Positions 36,968-50,879 of a stretch of DNA of 64,000 nucleotides are shown in pieces (position 1 is the stretch's first letter; each line of letters begins with the position of its first letter). A program made the position numbers and the translations under genes. This stretch comes from Phylloscopus collybita (taxonomy: Eukaryota; Chordata; Aves; Passeriformes; Phylloscopidae). The notes below the pieces were generated by a model. It ran no database searches and was not told where the DNA came from. It saw only the letters and a list, made by a program, of their open reading frames with translations. The stretch covers positions 17,948,001 through 18,012,000 of the forward strand of contig JAJNNQ010000026.1 of NCBI GenBank assembly GCA_027886175.1. Reading direction: 5' to 3'.

Positions 36968-39900
36968 AATGTAACCATACATATCTGCACATTTATACAA
37001 TTATACTTAATCTCCAACAGATCCGAGCCACAAAGAGTGCAACAGTCAACACAAATCCCCCACAGCAGGCAAATTCAAACGTAGGATGCAGTAACACCGA
37101 AGTCTTGCTGTGTGGACACCTAGGTGTCTTTTTCTGGCTTTCTAAATCAAAATGCACATCCACTGCTTAGCTGAAGAAGTGACCCAAATTCAAGAGCTGT
37201 GAGCACCGCAGCCTCTCTAAGTACTGGTGTGATGCTCTGTGCACTTCTGAAGGTAATCTGGGATAAATAAGTTGAGGCAATATTACTGCAGGAACAGCAA
37301 GGCAAAAGTAATTCTCTAGTAATTCTCCAATGCTCACAACAGTAGCAGCAAAATAAAGTTTCCTGATTGGAACTGACACATATCAAAAAGAAAATCAGAA
37401 GAACACACAACTGCTCCCAACATAGTTTTAATACTGAAAATGGCTTTCTATACTGCTGTACTTGATATAACAGTAAAAATATTAGCTAACATTCAAAAAA
37501 CAGGAGTCTGAAGCTTTTAAAAGTTCAGAAAAAAAGCAGATATAAAGTTCAGAAGATATTACTGTAAAGGACGAGATTAAGAGCCCATTTGAATTAAGCC
37601 AAAGCAGATAGAGGGGAAAGGTGTTTCATAAAGTAAGGGAACAGTGCCAACGGGGACAGCATTCATTTTCCCTGTAAGCCAAAATGTCATTACTATTACA
37701 AACGATACAGAAATTATATCAGGAAAATAGTGTGTGACCTGAGCACATCAGCTGAACAGTGGGAGTTTCTGCTGCCTACATCCACTGCTTGCCCCTCTGT
37801 ATCCTGCATGAACCCTGGCCAGCCTGCAGTTCCAGTGGACACCGACCTCCTTGCAGATCTTGGGCCACAATTCCCAGCTTGGCCTACCTGTAATGGATGT
37901 CCTACCAAGAATACTGCACACACCTATAGTTATAAAAATTAATCCCACCCTGTCTGGAGAGATTGTAAGGAATACACTATTTCACAGAGTCAGTTCAGGT
38001 GAGTTCATGTTTACGAGGATTAGACTAAGGAAAAGGAAACCTGCAGCCTGTCACAGGTTATATTTCCATACTACTTTTATTAGAAGGTAACTGTGTGATT
38101 TTGCTTGCAGTTAGTCATGACACACACAGTGCAACCATCACAACCATAAGACATCACCCCGTAGTACGCTGGGTACTCTCTGGCACTTTTATGCAGACTT
38201 TCACGAGAAGGGTACAAAAAAGGAGGTAAAAGCACAGCAAAACATGCATGGGTCATCTGTTAGTTTTCTCATTTAGCCTCACCAATTCACCTCAGCCTTA
38301 GTATGCATCAAGCCTCTTTTTTCTCTTCTATGGTTTTCTTGATGAGAGGCTGACAGCCACATTTTAGAGAGGTAGTTTTCTGCTTAGGGTAAATACTCAC
38401 TAGGAACAAGTGTTAGAGCAGACATTATTTCACTTATTGCCCAAGAGAGCACTTAAGCTTATTTCTGGAATAGTGAAAGGCTAATATACTGCTTAAACAC
38501 AACATTGATTACTGATATGCTTTCCTTCACATATATTTTATGTTGTTACTTGTTTGGCAGTAAAACTTAAGTTCATATTTTGCAAGGCACTTAGGCCACA
38601 TTTCATTAAAATACATATATGCCCCTGAGAAAAATTACTTTTGCTCTCTCCATATGAAAAATTGCTCTGCAATACCAAAAGATTGACAGGGGGAAAAAAA
38701 ATCAAGTACTGCTCTAAAGGAGTGGCAAGCTTGTTCCAGAACATAACAACCCACTTTAGAAACTGGTGTTCTGCATAGGTAAATGGAGATATATGGAAGA
38801 TGTCTTTGGATCTGTCATCAGCACAGAACTGTTCCTTTATAGCAGGCTACCACAATGTGTGCAACCATAAAATTTCCCACAGCATTGAACTGTGGGATTT
38901 CTGCTGAAGAGTGACTTTGGCTCTTCACAAATGCCATCAGGAAATACAAAATGGAGCTCAAGTGTAAGAAAAGGCAGTTTAAAATAGGGCACAGAAGAGA
39001 ATAAACAGGACTATAATTAGAAAACTGGATTTGTACACTTATTATTTTTATAAAAGAAACATTAAGAACTCATATTGACCTATAACACTGCAGTCTTCTT
39101 GTCCTTAATTTCTGTATTTATTCAAGCAAAGACACTTCTCCAATACAGAGACCAAACACTGTTTTTGCACATCCACAGTGATAAAAGGAATAGCTAGTGT
39201 TACACTTTCACACATGGAACATGTACTTCATGAACACAAGTTCAGAAGTTACACACAAGGAATTTAACAGGGCTAGAATGTCTCAGGAGACTAGCCCTGG
39301 AAAGGCACAACACATTTGCATGCCTCCTTGTTGAATAAAGCACTCATGCAGTTTTTATCTACCAGTTTTTCCTAGACTGCTTGCTTATCAGTTGATTACC
39401 AAGAAACCAAGTTGCTTGGCAAAAGAAAAAAAATAAAGAAGAAAAAAATAAACCAAAGAAAACCAAGAGAAGTCTTCTAACCTTTGCTTCAGACGAAATA
39501 TTGACAAACACTAAAATTCATCTGCTTTTATTGTTAGCTGTTTAAAAATCATATGTATGCTTTAACAACCTACTTAAACAGTAGCAGAGATGGAAGAAAC
39601 TAATCTATACTGATCTCTCATTAGTATTTTTTTCCAAATATGATTTAAGATTCTGCCTTGGATCAAATGCAGTATTTAATATTGAACCATTAAACAAATC
39701 TACTGCAGGAGACAGAATAATCCAGTAAATAATTCTCTCTGTAACCATTAGTATGATATTTGAAATATGAGTATTTAAGCCTCATGACACTGAAGTTTCT
39801 AATAACAAACATAAGGCATAATTATATCATAACTAAAGCTAACATTAGTTTTTTACTTAAATCTTTGGCTTGCTTTCTACATGCTAAGGTTCCAACAACA

Positions 39901-42900
39901 AGCCCTCTACCGCTATATTTCTCTGGCAACATGTTCCATCTTACAGGGTTGGTTACTTTTTCAATTATCAAGGCAAAGAATTCACCTGCTTCCTTGAAGT
40001 ACAGCCAATGAATCTTTCTTGTAATGGTCCATTATGAAAAGATTCACTTTTCATTTCACAATAAACTAGACATTTATGTCCTTGTCATGACTGCTTCCTG
40101 TGGAAAAAAGAAGGGGCTTCACAGGTTGTGATGAAAAAGAGCAAACCAGAAAAAGTAGCTTCTTTTCCTCCAACTTCTTCATGATTCTTTCATTTGTTTT
40201 CTTCTTTTTTTTCTTTTTATTTTTTTAATTTAAGCCTTTTTTCCATGTCATTGACTTTACACATTTTAATGCAGTTGACAAATCAAAAATTTCTTATATA
40301 CAAAAAAATATTTCATAATTTCACGTGCTACTAAAATGTAAAAATCAACATGAAAACAGATCTTATTTCAACTAATAATCATAATTACTGGCTTAGCTTA
40401 CCTAAGAAAGACCTGATTGAGGAGGCTCATAAATTAATCCAATTTCATAGCCTACACAGTGGCTTTCTGGTGGGCTTGTCTATTGTCTCCACTTAAAATA
40501 TGACACATCAAGCCAAACAGTCTAAAAAATCAACAGGAATTTCTATAGAAGTTGGCATTAATCCATATCCTAGCACACTGCCACTAATTTTACTGTTTAA
40601 CTTTCTCAGACTTGGTTTGTTCACAGTTATATTCCACCATACTCACTAGAACTAGCCAATTGTGAATTGGTAGCCTAGAAAAACCTAAAGTATGACAGGT
40701 AAGAGCTGCAGTCACTTCAGTTTAAATCATATTCAAGCATCACTCCAAGTACACATTTTGATGTATAAAAATAACCACATTAATCTTTTTGTGCACTATG
40801 ATCAGGTCACCCAGTGGACATTGGGAATTCAAACTGGTATAAAAAACTGTGCTCTGCAGACAGTGGCACCCTTTCCAGAGGTTCTCTGAGGGAAGCTTTA
40901 ATTTGTGCTTAGGGCTTCACAGCAGCCCTACTAGCAAAGGTGCCTTGGGGATATGCTGTGACATGCAGCCATGTGTGTGCAGAGGCCACACTAGTCACAG
41001 GCAAGACAGATAAATCAAATGGTAGCATCCCCCCATCAGCTTTTCTATTATCTGCCCCACTTTGTGCCAATTTCCTCCAGCTTCCCCAACACCTCTTGCT
41101 TTGCTGTTCTTCCTTAAGACATGGGATGGGGATTTGTCAAAGTCAATGAGCACTTTATTACAGTGAGAGTGCTCAGTAATGAACAATTCAGCAATTTAAT
41201 GAGATTCTGTAGATCTGTCTCCAGCCTGTCCATCAAGTTTCACTTCTATAAGGCACCCTGACACTAATCCTCTGGCATACCCAATCTTCACCCTGGGCTG
41301 AATATTAGATTCTTCCATGGTATATTGCATTACCACTATAACCTTAGCAAAAATGATGAACTTAACTACACTTGAGGCAATATAGCTGGTCTGATTTGAT
41401 TTTCTTCTATTGGGTTGACTATGAGGGAATTACTTATTTACTAAGATAAAGCAAGAAACCAGTTTCTTATTGCCTTCTGAATGCCCAAATTGGTAAATAT
41501 TTATATGTGTCTTTTAATCCATTCTGGGGACCTGGAATATTTATAAATACATATTTATTCCTGGTTTCACAAACTGAATTAAAAAGATGTAGATTTTGCC
41601 TGCAGCAGAAAACTAGTTTAAAAAAATTCTTCGGAACAGCATTAGTAACCTTTAGAGAGGCAATTATGATAACACTTAAATGGACAGTGTGGAGTTTGTT
41701 GTCACTGAGAAAGCAGCATATTACCTATAAGTATCTCTCCCTAGTATGACCCTGCAACAGAAACAGAGGCTTTGTCATATTTGCCTCATGAAGTGTTCAT
41801 TGACTGGAGTGCACACAGTTAAGAAAATTACTCCCGAGTCCAAGTCTTTCTTGCAGAACAGGACAGTTAGACAGGATTTAAAAACTCCCACTTCCCAAAC
41901 ATCATTGCAGCAGGTTACAGAGGGCATATTACTGAGTGAGTATTAAGTTATGCTTGTATGGCTTCCCACAGAAACTCTTCTAGCAAAAGTATACCCAAGC
42001 ACGTGGCTAGGGGATTCCACTGGCCCTGCAGAGAAATGATGATGAAACCCAATCAGCCAATCATCCATGCTCCATGCATAAACTTGTACATCAAAACTTG
42101 TTTCTGATAAAGGCAATATGGGCTAGGACTCTAGAGTAGTGCCTTAAAAACCTAAACCAAAAACAGCCCATCATCATGTGTAGTGTACTGCAGGTTATGT
42201 TGTACAGGCATCCTTCAGAGACTAAGACAGGAAAAAGTCAAACTTTATTTTGGTATTTGCAGAAAACATCATCTTTGCTGTGTAGCCCATAATCTAAGGC
42301 CTCAAAAAAAGTATGCCTGCTACAATACTGAAGAGTTATGTTACATCTTCATACTGGTTTCATGGTTTGAAGAACTTAACCTGACATTTTTATTTTTTTA
42401 AGAATAAATATTTTATCCTGCATGACATTATTCATCCTGAGAATACTGATTGCATCTACATGTAGTTATTTCCTTAGAATAATCCAAAAGATAAACAGAT
42501 AAACAATAGCGGTTGAAATATAAATCAGTCTTCTGAATCAAAGTCTTCTCTGTTGGACCAATATAACCCACCTTCTAAAAGGAATGCACAGGTTCCTTTT
42601 CAGCAACTTTCTTTCTACCTCGAAATACACAGAAATATTTTCCTCTCTAAAGCATGACAGCAAAGAAGAAACAGAAAGACATCTTTGGGTAATCAGTATT
42701 GCAGAGGTTTCCTTCCACTCGGTAGTGAATTTTTACAGACATACGATGGGAACATTTCCAAGGACAGATTTTGGTTTAGCTTTTGTGTTTCTCTTAATAG
42801 GCTATGTGTTTTTCTCACATTAGGTTTTTTCCCAGCCCATACACAGTAAAGGTCACACCACAATGCTTTTATCTTGTTAATACTTTATGGCTAGCAACCT

Positions 42901-43475
42901 GGTCCTTTTCTAGATCCAGCTTTTTAAAAGGAAGTGATCTCAGGCTTCTTGCCATAAACCTTCCATTGAAGCCTCCACTCATCTTGGAGCAGAGCTACCT
43001 GTGTGATGATTCTCTCATTTGCTTCAGGCAAAGTCAGCTGCAGTGGCCCAAACCAAACAATTTCAATGACTATTGAAGTTATACAGATCAATTTGTCTGA
43101 AGTGAATGAGAGAGACTGCAGAAGCAGCTTTACCACCAGACTCATGGTACTAGCCTCATCAGAGGCAATTATAATTGAGTTGCATGCATCAGGCATCTCT
43201 TCCCACCAAAGAAGTTGGATCTGGAGGAAAATCTCTGGCTGTGTTTAAGTAGCAGAAGTTAAACAGCATGACAAATTTCTCTTTCAAACAAAGTAATTGC
43301 ATTAACACAACACAATATTTTTAGAATTCCATTTAGAAATTTCCCTCAGTTGTTATTCACAGTTTTTGCTCAAGTGCTTATTCTCCCTTGAGATTGCTCC
43401 AGGGTTTCAAAACAACAGATTACTGCTATGGTTTATAGAGTGTCACACATTCTGGTTGTTCACCAATCTCCTTAC

Positions 43476-43691
43476 CTGCCAGATTTGTTCTTCACTGAGT
43501 GAAGTGAGTCTATCGCTTTTAAAAACCTCTCGAAGAAGACAGTATGGGAGTGCCAGAACTTCTTCAGGATGACTCTTCAATAGCTCAGAGAGATGTTTTA
43601 CTAAGAAGCCAATGACTGCATTCTCCAACAAAGTGAGGTTGAAAAGATCCGCAAGCTTGTACAGGTCCAAGTAATTAAAACTATTTAACTC
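43476..43691 (-). CDS. KLHL32: KLHL32 coding exon: start of BACK domain (first coding exon visible)
   Basis: This 216-nt exon encodes 72 residues in phase 0 at both ends. It begins ELNSFNYLDLYKLADLFNL and ends SLSEEQIWQ, which matches the helical BACK segment that follows the BTB domain in KLHL32 as I remember the human protein (about residues 138-209 if the unseen N-terminus is 137 residues). The acceptor reads TTTAG/GAG on the minus strand just above 43691, and the donor CAG/GTAAGG lies just below 43476. BACK domains link the BTB dimer and cullin-3-binding surface to the kelch propeller. The next exon continues in frame with CTG GCG GTG AGG. The BTB exons upstream were looked for between 43692 and 64000 and not found, so the gene is cut by the window edge. 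There are no stops or frameshifts. Confidence 0.95.
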
Positions 43692-44943
43692 CTAAATGGA
43701 TGAAGCAAACAAAATACAGGTCACAAAAATATCCCAAACATGAAACAGAAAATATAAAAATCCACGGGTCTCAGATAATGAAAAAAGGTTACTCTTTTGG
43801 AGAAGGAAGGCAATATAACTTGCAGTTAATTAACACAGCCTCATTCAAAATGTATATGTAAGCGTCACCAGCACATATGCAAATATATATGATAGTACTA
43901 ATTTATATTGCAACTCCTGAGATTATATATGCAAAAAGCATCTGTAAGAAATATGGATTAGTACATAATATAATAAACCATTATGATTTACACTGTACGT
44001 CAAGAGCTCACAGGAGCTAACAAGTGGATTTAAAAAATGTATTTGTAAGGACTATGGTTTGTTAGAAAGCAATTGTTTGCTCATTATTTACTGTTTTGAA
44101 TGAACTAGAACACCTGTGTAGCACAACTTTTTGTTCTATGAAACCTCACAAAATACAAGATGCTGAGCTACATTTTATTACACATGAATTTTTCTTCAGT
44201 GAACAAATGAACCCTTTTTTTCCAACCACAGGCATCCACATATGATGTAGGAGGATGTTGGCCTCCTACTCCTTCTAGCAGCTGAAAATGTGAGGAGACA
44301 AAAGCTATAGTAGCTCAAACAGGAAACTTTGTCCATCCTGCTAACAGATGACTGACATTATGGGCTACTGTTTCCAACCTGGCATCCCCCAAATTAGTAT
44401 CCAGACAACTACCTGCCGCTGTTCTAGACCACACTGCTCCCATCAGGGAACAGGCCAAGAATTCACCTCGATTAGACAGAAGGGCACCTGGGACAGGATC
44501 ACGTTTACCTGTTTGCTCTGCTCTTGCTGCTTGCTCACACCTCTTCCTCTCTGCTCTGCAATCCTGGTTTTCATCTCCCAATTTGCCGCATTGCTCCCTA
44601 TCAGGCGCCTTCCCCTTGACCAGCCCCATGTGCGAGAATGACAAGGAGCCTCGTCAGTCTCCCTTTGCTGGTGAGTTAACACGGGGACTGGAGCAAGGAA
44701 GAGAAACAGACTAAATTAAGTCAATTTCACTTTCACTGCTCTGCTGGATGGAATGGCAGCACCAAATGAAACTGACAAGAAATCTTGTAAATGTCAAATG
44801 AGCTGCACGGCTGGCAGATAGAGCAGAGCAACAGGGAAGATGGGGAAGTGCGAGGAGGGGTTTTTTTTTTTTTGGAATGTTTTATGGACTACATCTTGAA
44901 CGTGTGAATTGGGTGCCTGTCCCGATGACTGTGGAGCCATTTA

Positions 44944-44953
44944 TGCATATGCA
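44944..44953. promoter_or_regulatory. POU-type palindrome in an enhancer-like block
   Basis: TTATGCATATGCAAT at 44941-44955 combines ATGCAT and TATGCAAT, both POU-homeodomain half-sites, around a perfect TGCATATGCA palindrome. The flanks from about 44890 to 45130 are repeat-free and include TTGTTACATAATC and GATAAATCC. Single motifs of this length can occur by chance. Confidence 0.3.
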
Positions 44954-45615
44954 ATGGAGAGTGGAGAGAGAATTTTTTTAACCTGCTTAAAGGAGTCAGC
45001 ACTGGAGGAAATGGAATCAAATTCCTGTGGAGGTTCCTGATTGTTACATAATCTCCCAGTCTGAACAGTGCACATTCCCTAGCAGAATGGGAAGATAAAT
45101 CCTATTCATTATCTACTCAGACTTCTGCATAAGAGTTTCCCACAGCTTTCTTGGAAGAACAAAGATAAGTTCTTTACGTTGTCAGAACAAGCACTAACAG
45201 CCATCATCCCAAAAGCCAGAGCTTTTCTAGTGTCAACTCCTCCTCACACTAACACAGAGGAGGTAAGGATAAATCTGCAGTTGCAGAAAGAAAGAGAAAA
45301 GAATGAATTTTACATGAGAAGTATCTGGTCTGTGTGTTTGCTTGGTGATTTAGTATCTTCAGATCACAGATGGCACCTCACAACCCCACTCCTGTGATGG
45401 CCATGCAATGGTGGCAACAACACATAGGAGTCTAATCAAAGCAAACATCACAGTATTTGACAAGCAACAACCACAGTTTATTGTCCTTGGTTCAGGAAAC
45501 TATCTTTTCACAGAACTCACTGATTGAACAAAACCCAAATGCCAGACAGAAATTTAGAAGAGCTCAGTGTGTGTTTATTGAGCTCTTTTGTGGTCAGTGG
45601 CTGTGTCTGGGGACA

Positions 45616-45638
45616 TAAATAAATAAATAAATAAATAA
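45616..45638 (+). repeat. (AAAT)n microsatellite
   Basis: About five and a half AAAT units. Confidence 0.85.
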
Positions 45639-48600
45639 TCAAGTACTGTGAGCTGAGGATCAACATTCCCACTAAAATACATGCCTGGTCAAACCTCACT
45701 AAGAGTCAGTTGAGGAGAGGTGGCTTTTAGCAGATTTCAGAGGAAGAAAACACTGGAGATAACATAATGGAATTGTTATTAGAGAGAACCAGTAATGAGA
45801 CACACAAATGCAATCTACCCTGAAAAATCTTCACATTTTCAGTGAAATCTGAATGACACTGCCAAGCCTTTCTTTTAGGTTTGGATATTTTTCATGAGCT
45901 CCAAACTCCCCTATCCTCTCAAATCAGCAGCAATTGAAGTTGTTTTTATGAAAGCTGTCTTACAGTTGAAGAGGCCAAATATACTTACGGATTGATAAAA
46001 AAAATCTCACCAGTTATTTATACTGCATGTAATAACTTACCTCAGATGCTTATTTATGTATGTGTGTTTATTTATTTATTATTTGGGTTATGTGTTTACT
46101 TATCTTCATTGCTAAGTTTCAGAAGATTTTTGATGCTTCCTAACATAATGTGTTTAATCACCTGCTGAACTTACAGTCTACTTCTTAATGAATACTAAAA
46201 GTGTGTTTTGTTAAAAGTGGCCCTGGCCTGGAATCAGTAATGATCATTTCTGATTTTCTAAGGTTAGATCTACAGGTTTGTATTTCACAAAAAAGCAAAT
46301 ATTGCATAAGGCTTTACAAAGGAAAATCAAGACTATGCAGTACTATACACTACTGCCTCAGTTATGATCCTAGAGGCCAAAAATGTCACACTGAGATAGC
46401 TCGATGTATACCCTAGATTTCATAACTTTGCTCTTGTAAGTGGTAAAACTTTCAAAAATTGTTTAAAATTAAGTATGTAAGTCAGTAGTAAGAAACATGC
46501 ACCTTATCTTCTAGCTTTAAAGAAGTCCCACAGGAAGGATCAAAGCAATCGCTGTCAGCTCAGTCTGATTTGAATAGATTTTTCACGCAAAAACCTTAAT
46601 TGAAATAAAACCTTTGATAAATAGTGAAATAGGCTACTAAACAGGAAATTTAGGTGTGGTCATGAGTAAGAGTACTGGCAGCCTCTACTTTCTACAGATT
46701 TTATTGTATTGCATTAACTGAGCAACTACAAAATTTTGAAGTAGTGTGTGACTTTCTTGTGGTACTGTATTGCAGTACATGTTCTTTGAAAACATGCAAT
46801 ACAAACCAAGCCTATGTAAATTTTTGAAACCTCTAACCCCTTTTTTCATAAACTTCTATGTATATGCCACTTTTTTGAACTGAAGGATGAAATATGAACA
46901 CAAGCAGAACTGTCACTAAGAGCTGAAGGTAGCAATCCTATATCTTCTAAGATGATTCATGTTACACTGCTGAAACACACTCAGGCTAAGAAAATATGTA
47001 TAAAATTATTGATACAGCAGTTAAAACTAAGCTGAAATAGTTCTGAAATCTCACAATGAACTCAAACCAGTTTAGTAAATTGGCCAAATTATTTATCAGT
47101 GTCTAATTCTAAAATAAGAAACTACCTTAGATCCTACGCATCCTACTTAGTGTGCAACTCCCCATTGAAGCAAGAGAATCTATTATTCCACACTAAGAGT
47201 CTTCTGATTCAGTAGTATCAACCTTTAGATGCCAAACCAATTCAACAATGAGTTGACGTTTAAAAGCCTCATAAATGAAAATATGTTCTACAAACAAACA
47301 TAATCTGAAAGAGGACAGTATTAAATATTCAAAATAAATTATGTGACAGTGTGAATATTTTGATACAGAGGTGTATTTTAATATAGAGATATGATAAATT
47401 GTCAAACAGGAAAAATCAATATAAATATTGTGTCTAAATTGCCTCCAAAACCATCTTTATTCGTCCATACTTTAAAGAATAATTGCCTTGCACAAGCCAC
47501 AGAAAAAGATGTAACAGATTGATAAATTAGAGTTAATCATAACCAAGTACACAGCAGACTACAATATACCTCTATTCCTGTGCTCTGTGTTATAAATAGC
47601 AGAAAAAGCACAAGGAGAACTAAGGGGAAAGAATGCAGTTCTTTATGACCTTATTTGAAAGATAAACTCCTTGGGGAAATACAATTTATTCAGATTATCA
47701 AGACCCTGCTGTGCAAATCTACAGTCTGGGAGCACACTACAGAGATCAAACAATATTTACTTTATTCTGTTGGGTATAAAAGCTTTTAATGAATGCATAA
47801 TTAAAACAGCAAAAGTATATACAGCTTTAGAATTCCACTGCCAAGCCAAGCCATTAATATCCAAAGTACCGTAACCAGTTGTAACTCCACCTGCTTCCTA
47901 TTTAGATTACAATATTGTTATAAATCAAGGTATTAAATGACTAGCCCTGCTGCAGAGAAAAGTTGCATGGTGACACTATTTCCCCCTTTTCTAAAACGAG
48001 TGCAGCCTCTTTAAAGCAAAAAAAACCCAACCCCAAGTGTGAGGTCTCTGAGACAGGGACATAGCTATTCAAAATCCTTAAGCAGCACAAGTCTTGACCC
48101 TACATCCTCCAGGTTCTCTGACACATTAAATACTAGGAACCAGGTGCACCACTCAGAAAAAAGCACTTGAAAAATCATAGCAAAGACGGACCCTAAATAG
48201 ATATGGGATAGTAACAAAATGAAAAGTTGTAATAAAAAATATACTTACCTGACAACAAAAGTGATCATAAAAGAAATCCAGTTCTGCTGGTTCTAGCTGT
48301 TTCCTTGTATATCAAACGTTTTAGTTCTGCAAAACCTCACACATTTACCTGAGAACTAACAGACCATGCACACACTCAACAGCACAGCAACAGACACAAA
48401 CGTTTCATAATAAGCACAACCACAAAAAGTATATTTTAGATCTTATTTGAAATTTGCCTCTGTTAAACACCAAAGTCATCCAGTTGAGCCATGAAAAGAA
48501 TTTTGCTGAAGCCTGGTCACAGTTGGCCAGGCTGGAACAGCCTGGAACATCTGGCTCAGAATTTTTCAATGTATAGAACTGATTACACTTATAATAAGTG

Positions 48601-49975
48601 CAGACTGCAGATGTGTTTATAGACAAAGTAAAAGATGGCTTTCTAAGTGACTCATTTTATACAATTAATTTTTCTGATAGATCACTGCTTTCTCACCACT
48701 TTCTGTAATTCTTGCTTTTGTTTTCTCCTTTGAGCATGAAAAGTTAATTTGCATCCTTGCTGCTATTTAAAAGTAGGTCTGGAGCTAAGTACAAGAGCAA
48801 CAATATCAAAACATTTCAGCCCTATTATTTTTCCCCTACCCTATGAGAATTTATTTCCCTTCTCACTTATTGTTTCTCTGTATCTGCTCAGTTTTCAGGT
48901 TTAATCCTGCTGGCTGGTGCTACTGAGAATCCTCTTTGACGGCACAGAGGAGGCCTGTGAACTTCACAAGCACAGAGGAAAGACATAACATTCTCAGATT
49001 GCACATGTGATGACACAAATGTGTCATCTTCAAAAAAAGAAAGTGAAAAATGCCGTATGTAAAATTTTAAAAAGTAAACTTTTTCTAGAAATTCAGTCAG
49101 ATTGATCTACATTATTAAATGGTACAAATATCTTCAACTGCCAATCCAATTAAATATTTTTGGTGACTCTGATTATACATACCTTTTATAATCTGCATAC
49201 ACAATTACATCTATCATGGAAAGAAACAAAATAATGAAATATTAAGACTATACAGTTAAATTTTCATGGTACCAGTGGAACAACTACAGGTAAGGTTCTG
49301 CAGTAGTTTCAACAGCTGCTTTCCCTTGGTTAACAGATGCTGCTATAAGAATTTTTACAATTATTTTAAGTGTCCTTGGCACAGAAACTCCCTAAATGAA
49401 AAGCTTCACATCTCACCAGCTACTCCTGGCAAGATAACTGTAACAATATATTGTATTTAACAAATAAAAGTACAGGGATGAAGGAACATGGAGATCTTTT
49501 AACCTTTCACCTGGCACTTTTATATCATTTCACACAGGAGAAACACAAAGCAAGGATTTGACAAGATTTATCAATATTAACCTGTTGCATACAACATTAA
49601 CCATTTTTGCAAATTATGGGAGCTTGCTTTTTCTTTAAACATGTTGTAAGGAATAACATTTCTCATACACATTCATATGTCCTTTACTCCAGCAGAAATC
49701 ACAGAATACAGTCTCTACAGATGATTTATCATTTTATAGTTCTGCTAGCTCTTTGGAATTACTACAGTGTAAGAGGAAAGCTGAAAACTACTTGGCTAAT
49801 GCATCAACAACCAGTAATTTTTTTATGGTAAGTGTTCTCTTCTTTATGTTTTTGTTGCTAATACTGACAAATCCAGAAAGACCAAGTCTTGTCCCTTAGA
49901 AACTCAAAGCTTACAGGAGTAGCAGCCAAAATAATTACAAACCAGAAGAAGAAGAAAAATAGGACTGTATGATAC

Positions 49976-49991
49976 TTTTTTTTTTTTTTTT
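49976..49991 (+). repeat. Poly(T) tract (16 T)
   Basis: Simple T run followed by GTTACAG. Confidence 0.8.
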
Positions 49992-50879
49992 GTTACAGGC
50001 TCCCATAACCATTTAAGGCCATGAGAATACAGAAGTGGAATCTATTCCTCTACTATACCACAAGCTCATCAAAACATCTTCAGCATGAATTAAGAAAGAT
50101 CCATCTTGTTCCCAACTAGTATTACAAGAAGGCTCAGCTGATTTTGAGACTCCATCTCTTAATTTCCAGTTTAATTTACTCAAACAGTTTACATACATTT
50201 GTTTCTGTGCCAAAATCATCTTGTAGATTTAACAGCACAATGTTTCTCTCCCTGCTTCCCCCTCCCTCAGTGTTTACTCCCTTGGTATATTTACAGAAAA
50301 CAATGATCTTCCTCCTCAGTCCTCATTTTACTGGACTAAATAAGGAAAGCTCTTCTAAGATCCTCATGTCAAGCAGGTCTTCCTGATCATCTTAGCTGAC
50401 CTTTTCTATACCTCTCACAGTTTCAATTTCACTTACTCTTCTGCATGGACAAACTCTTCCCAGTACTCCTGTTTTTTCAACAGTACCTTGTAAAGTAGCA
50501 TTAATACTTCCTCAGCTTTATAAATGATCTTGTATGAAATATCTTAAAAGGAAAACTATGTTTTTCTTGATGCCATCACATTAGTAGCTCAAAGTCATGT
50601 TATGGTTTAATACATGAAAATTCTCTGTTTACTTGGTCCTTAAGTGGGACACAGCAACAGCCCCTCAGTCTGGCAAGCAAGACAGAAATAATATGAAAAA
50701 TTATAAATGGGAATTATGATGCAATAGATTCTACTGAGGATGCTCAGAAACTATTTTCCAATCACTTCTTTAATTGCATTCTGTCTTTGAGTAATAGATC
50801 TTGTAATTGTCCAGTTCCATACAAGTTACTGGGGGAGAAATTATTTCAATGATTTTTAAAGACTTGTTTGAAGTTGTAT

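Larger units (their letters stand above)
22079..43475 (-). other. KLHL32: KLHL32 intron (about 21.4 kb)
   Basis: Intron between the BACK exon and the large exon. The donor is GTAAGG just below 43476 and the acceptor CTTTTAG just above 22078. It contains an old CR1 remnant (about 22745-23000), a T/G low-complexity tract (23344-23452), a short repeat cluster (25432-25518), a PBX/MEIS-type block (about 29460-29830), microsatellites near 30176, 31084 and 32008, a possible LTR (about 33980-34290) and a CR1 (35283-35648). The stretches between these, including 35650-43475 apart from T/A runs near 36954 and 40201, hold nothing I can name. Confidence 0.85.

Noticed and set aside
44315..44644. 109-codon minus-strand frame as the missing BTB exon of KLHL32
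   Set aside because: It has none of the expected BTB sequence, such as the HKAVLAACSDYF or FAYTG motifs, and lacks fitting splice borders.
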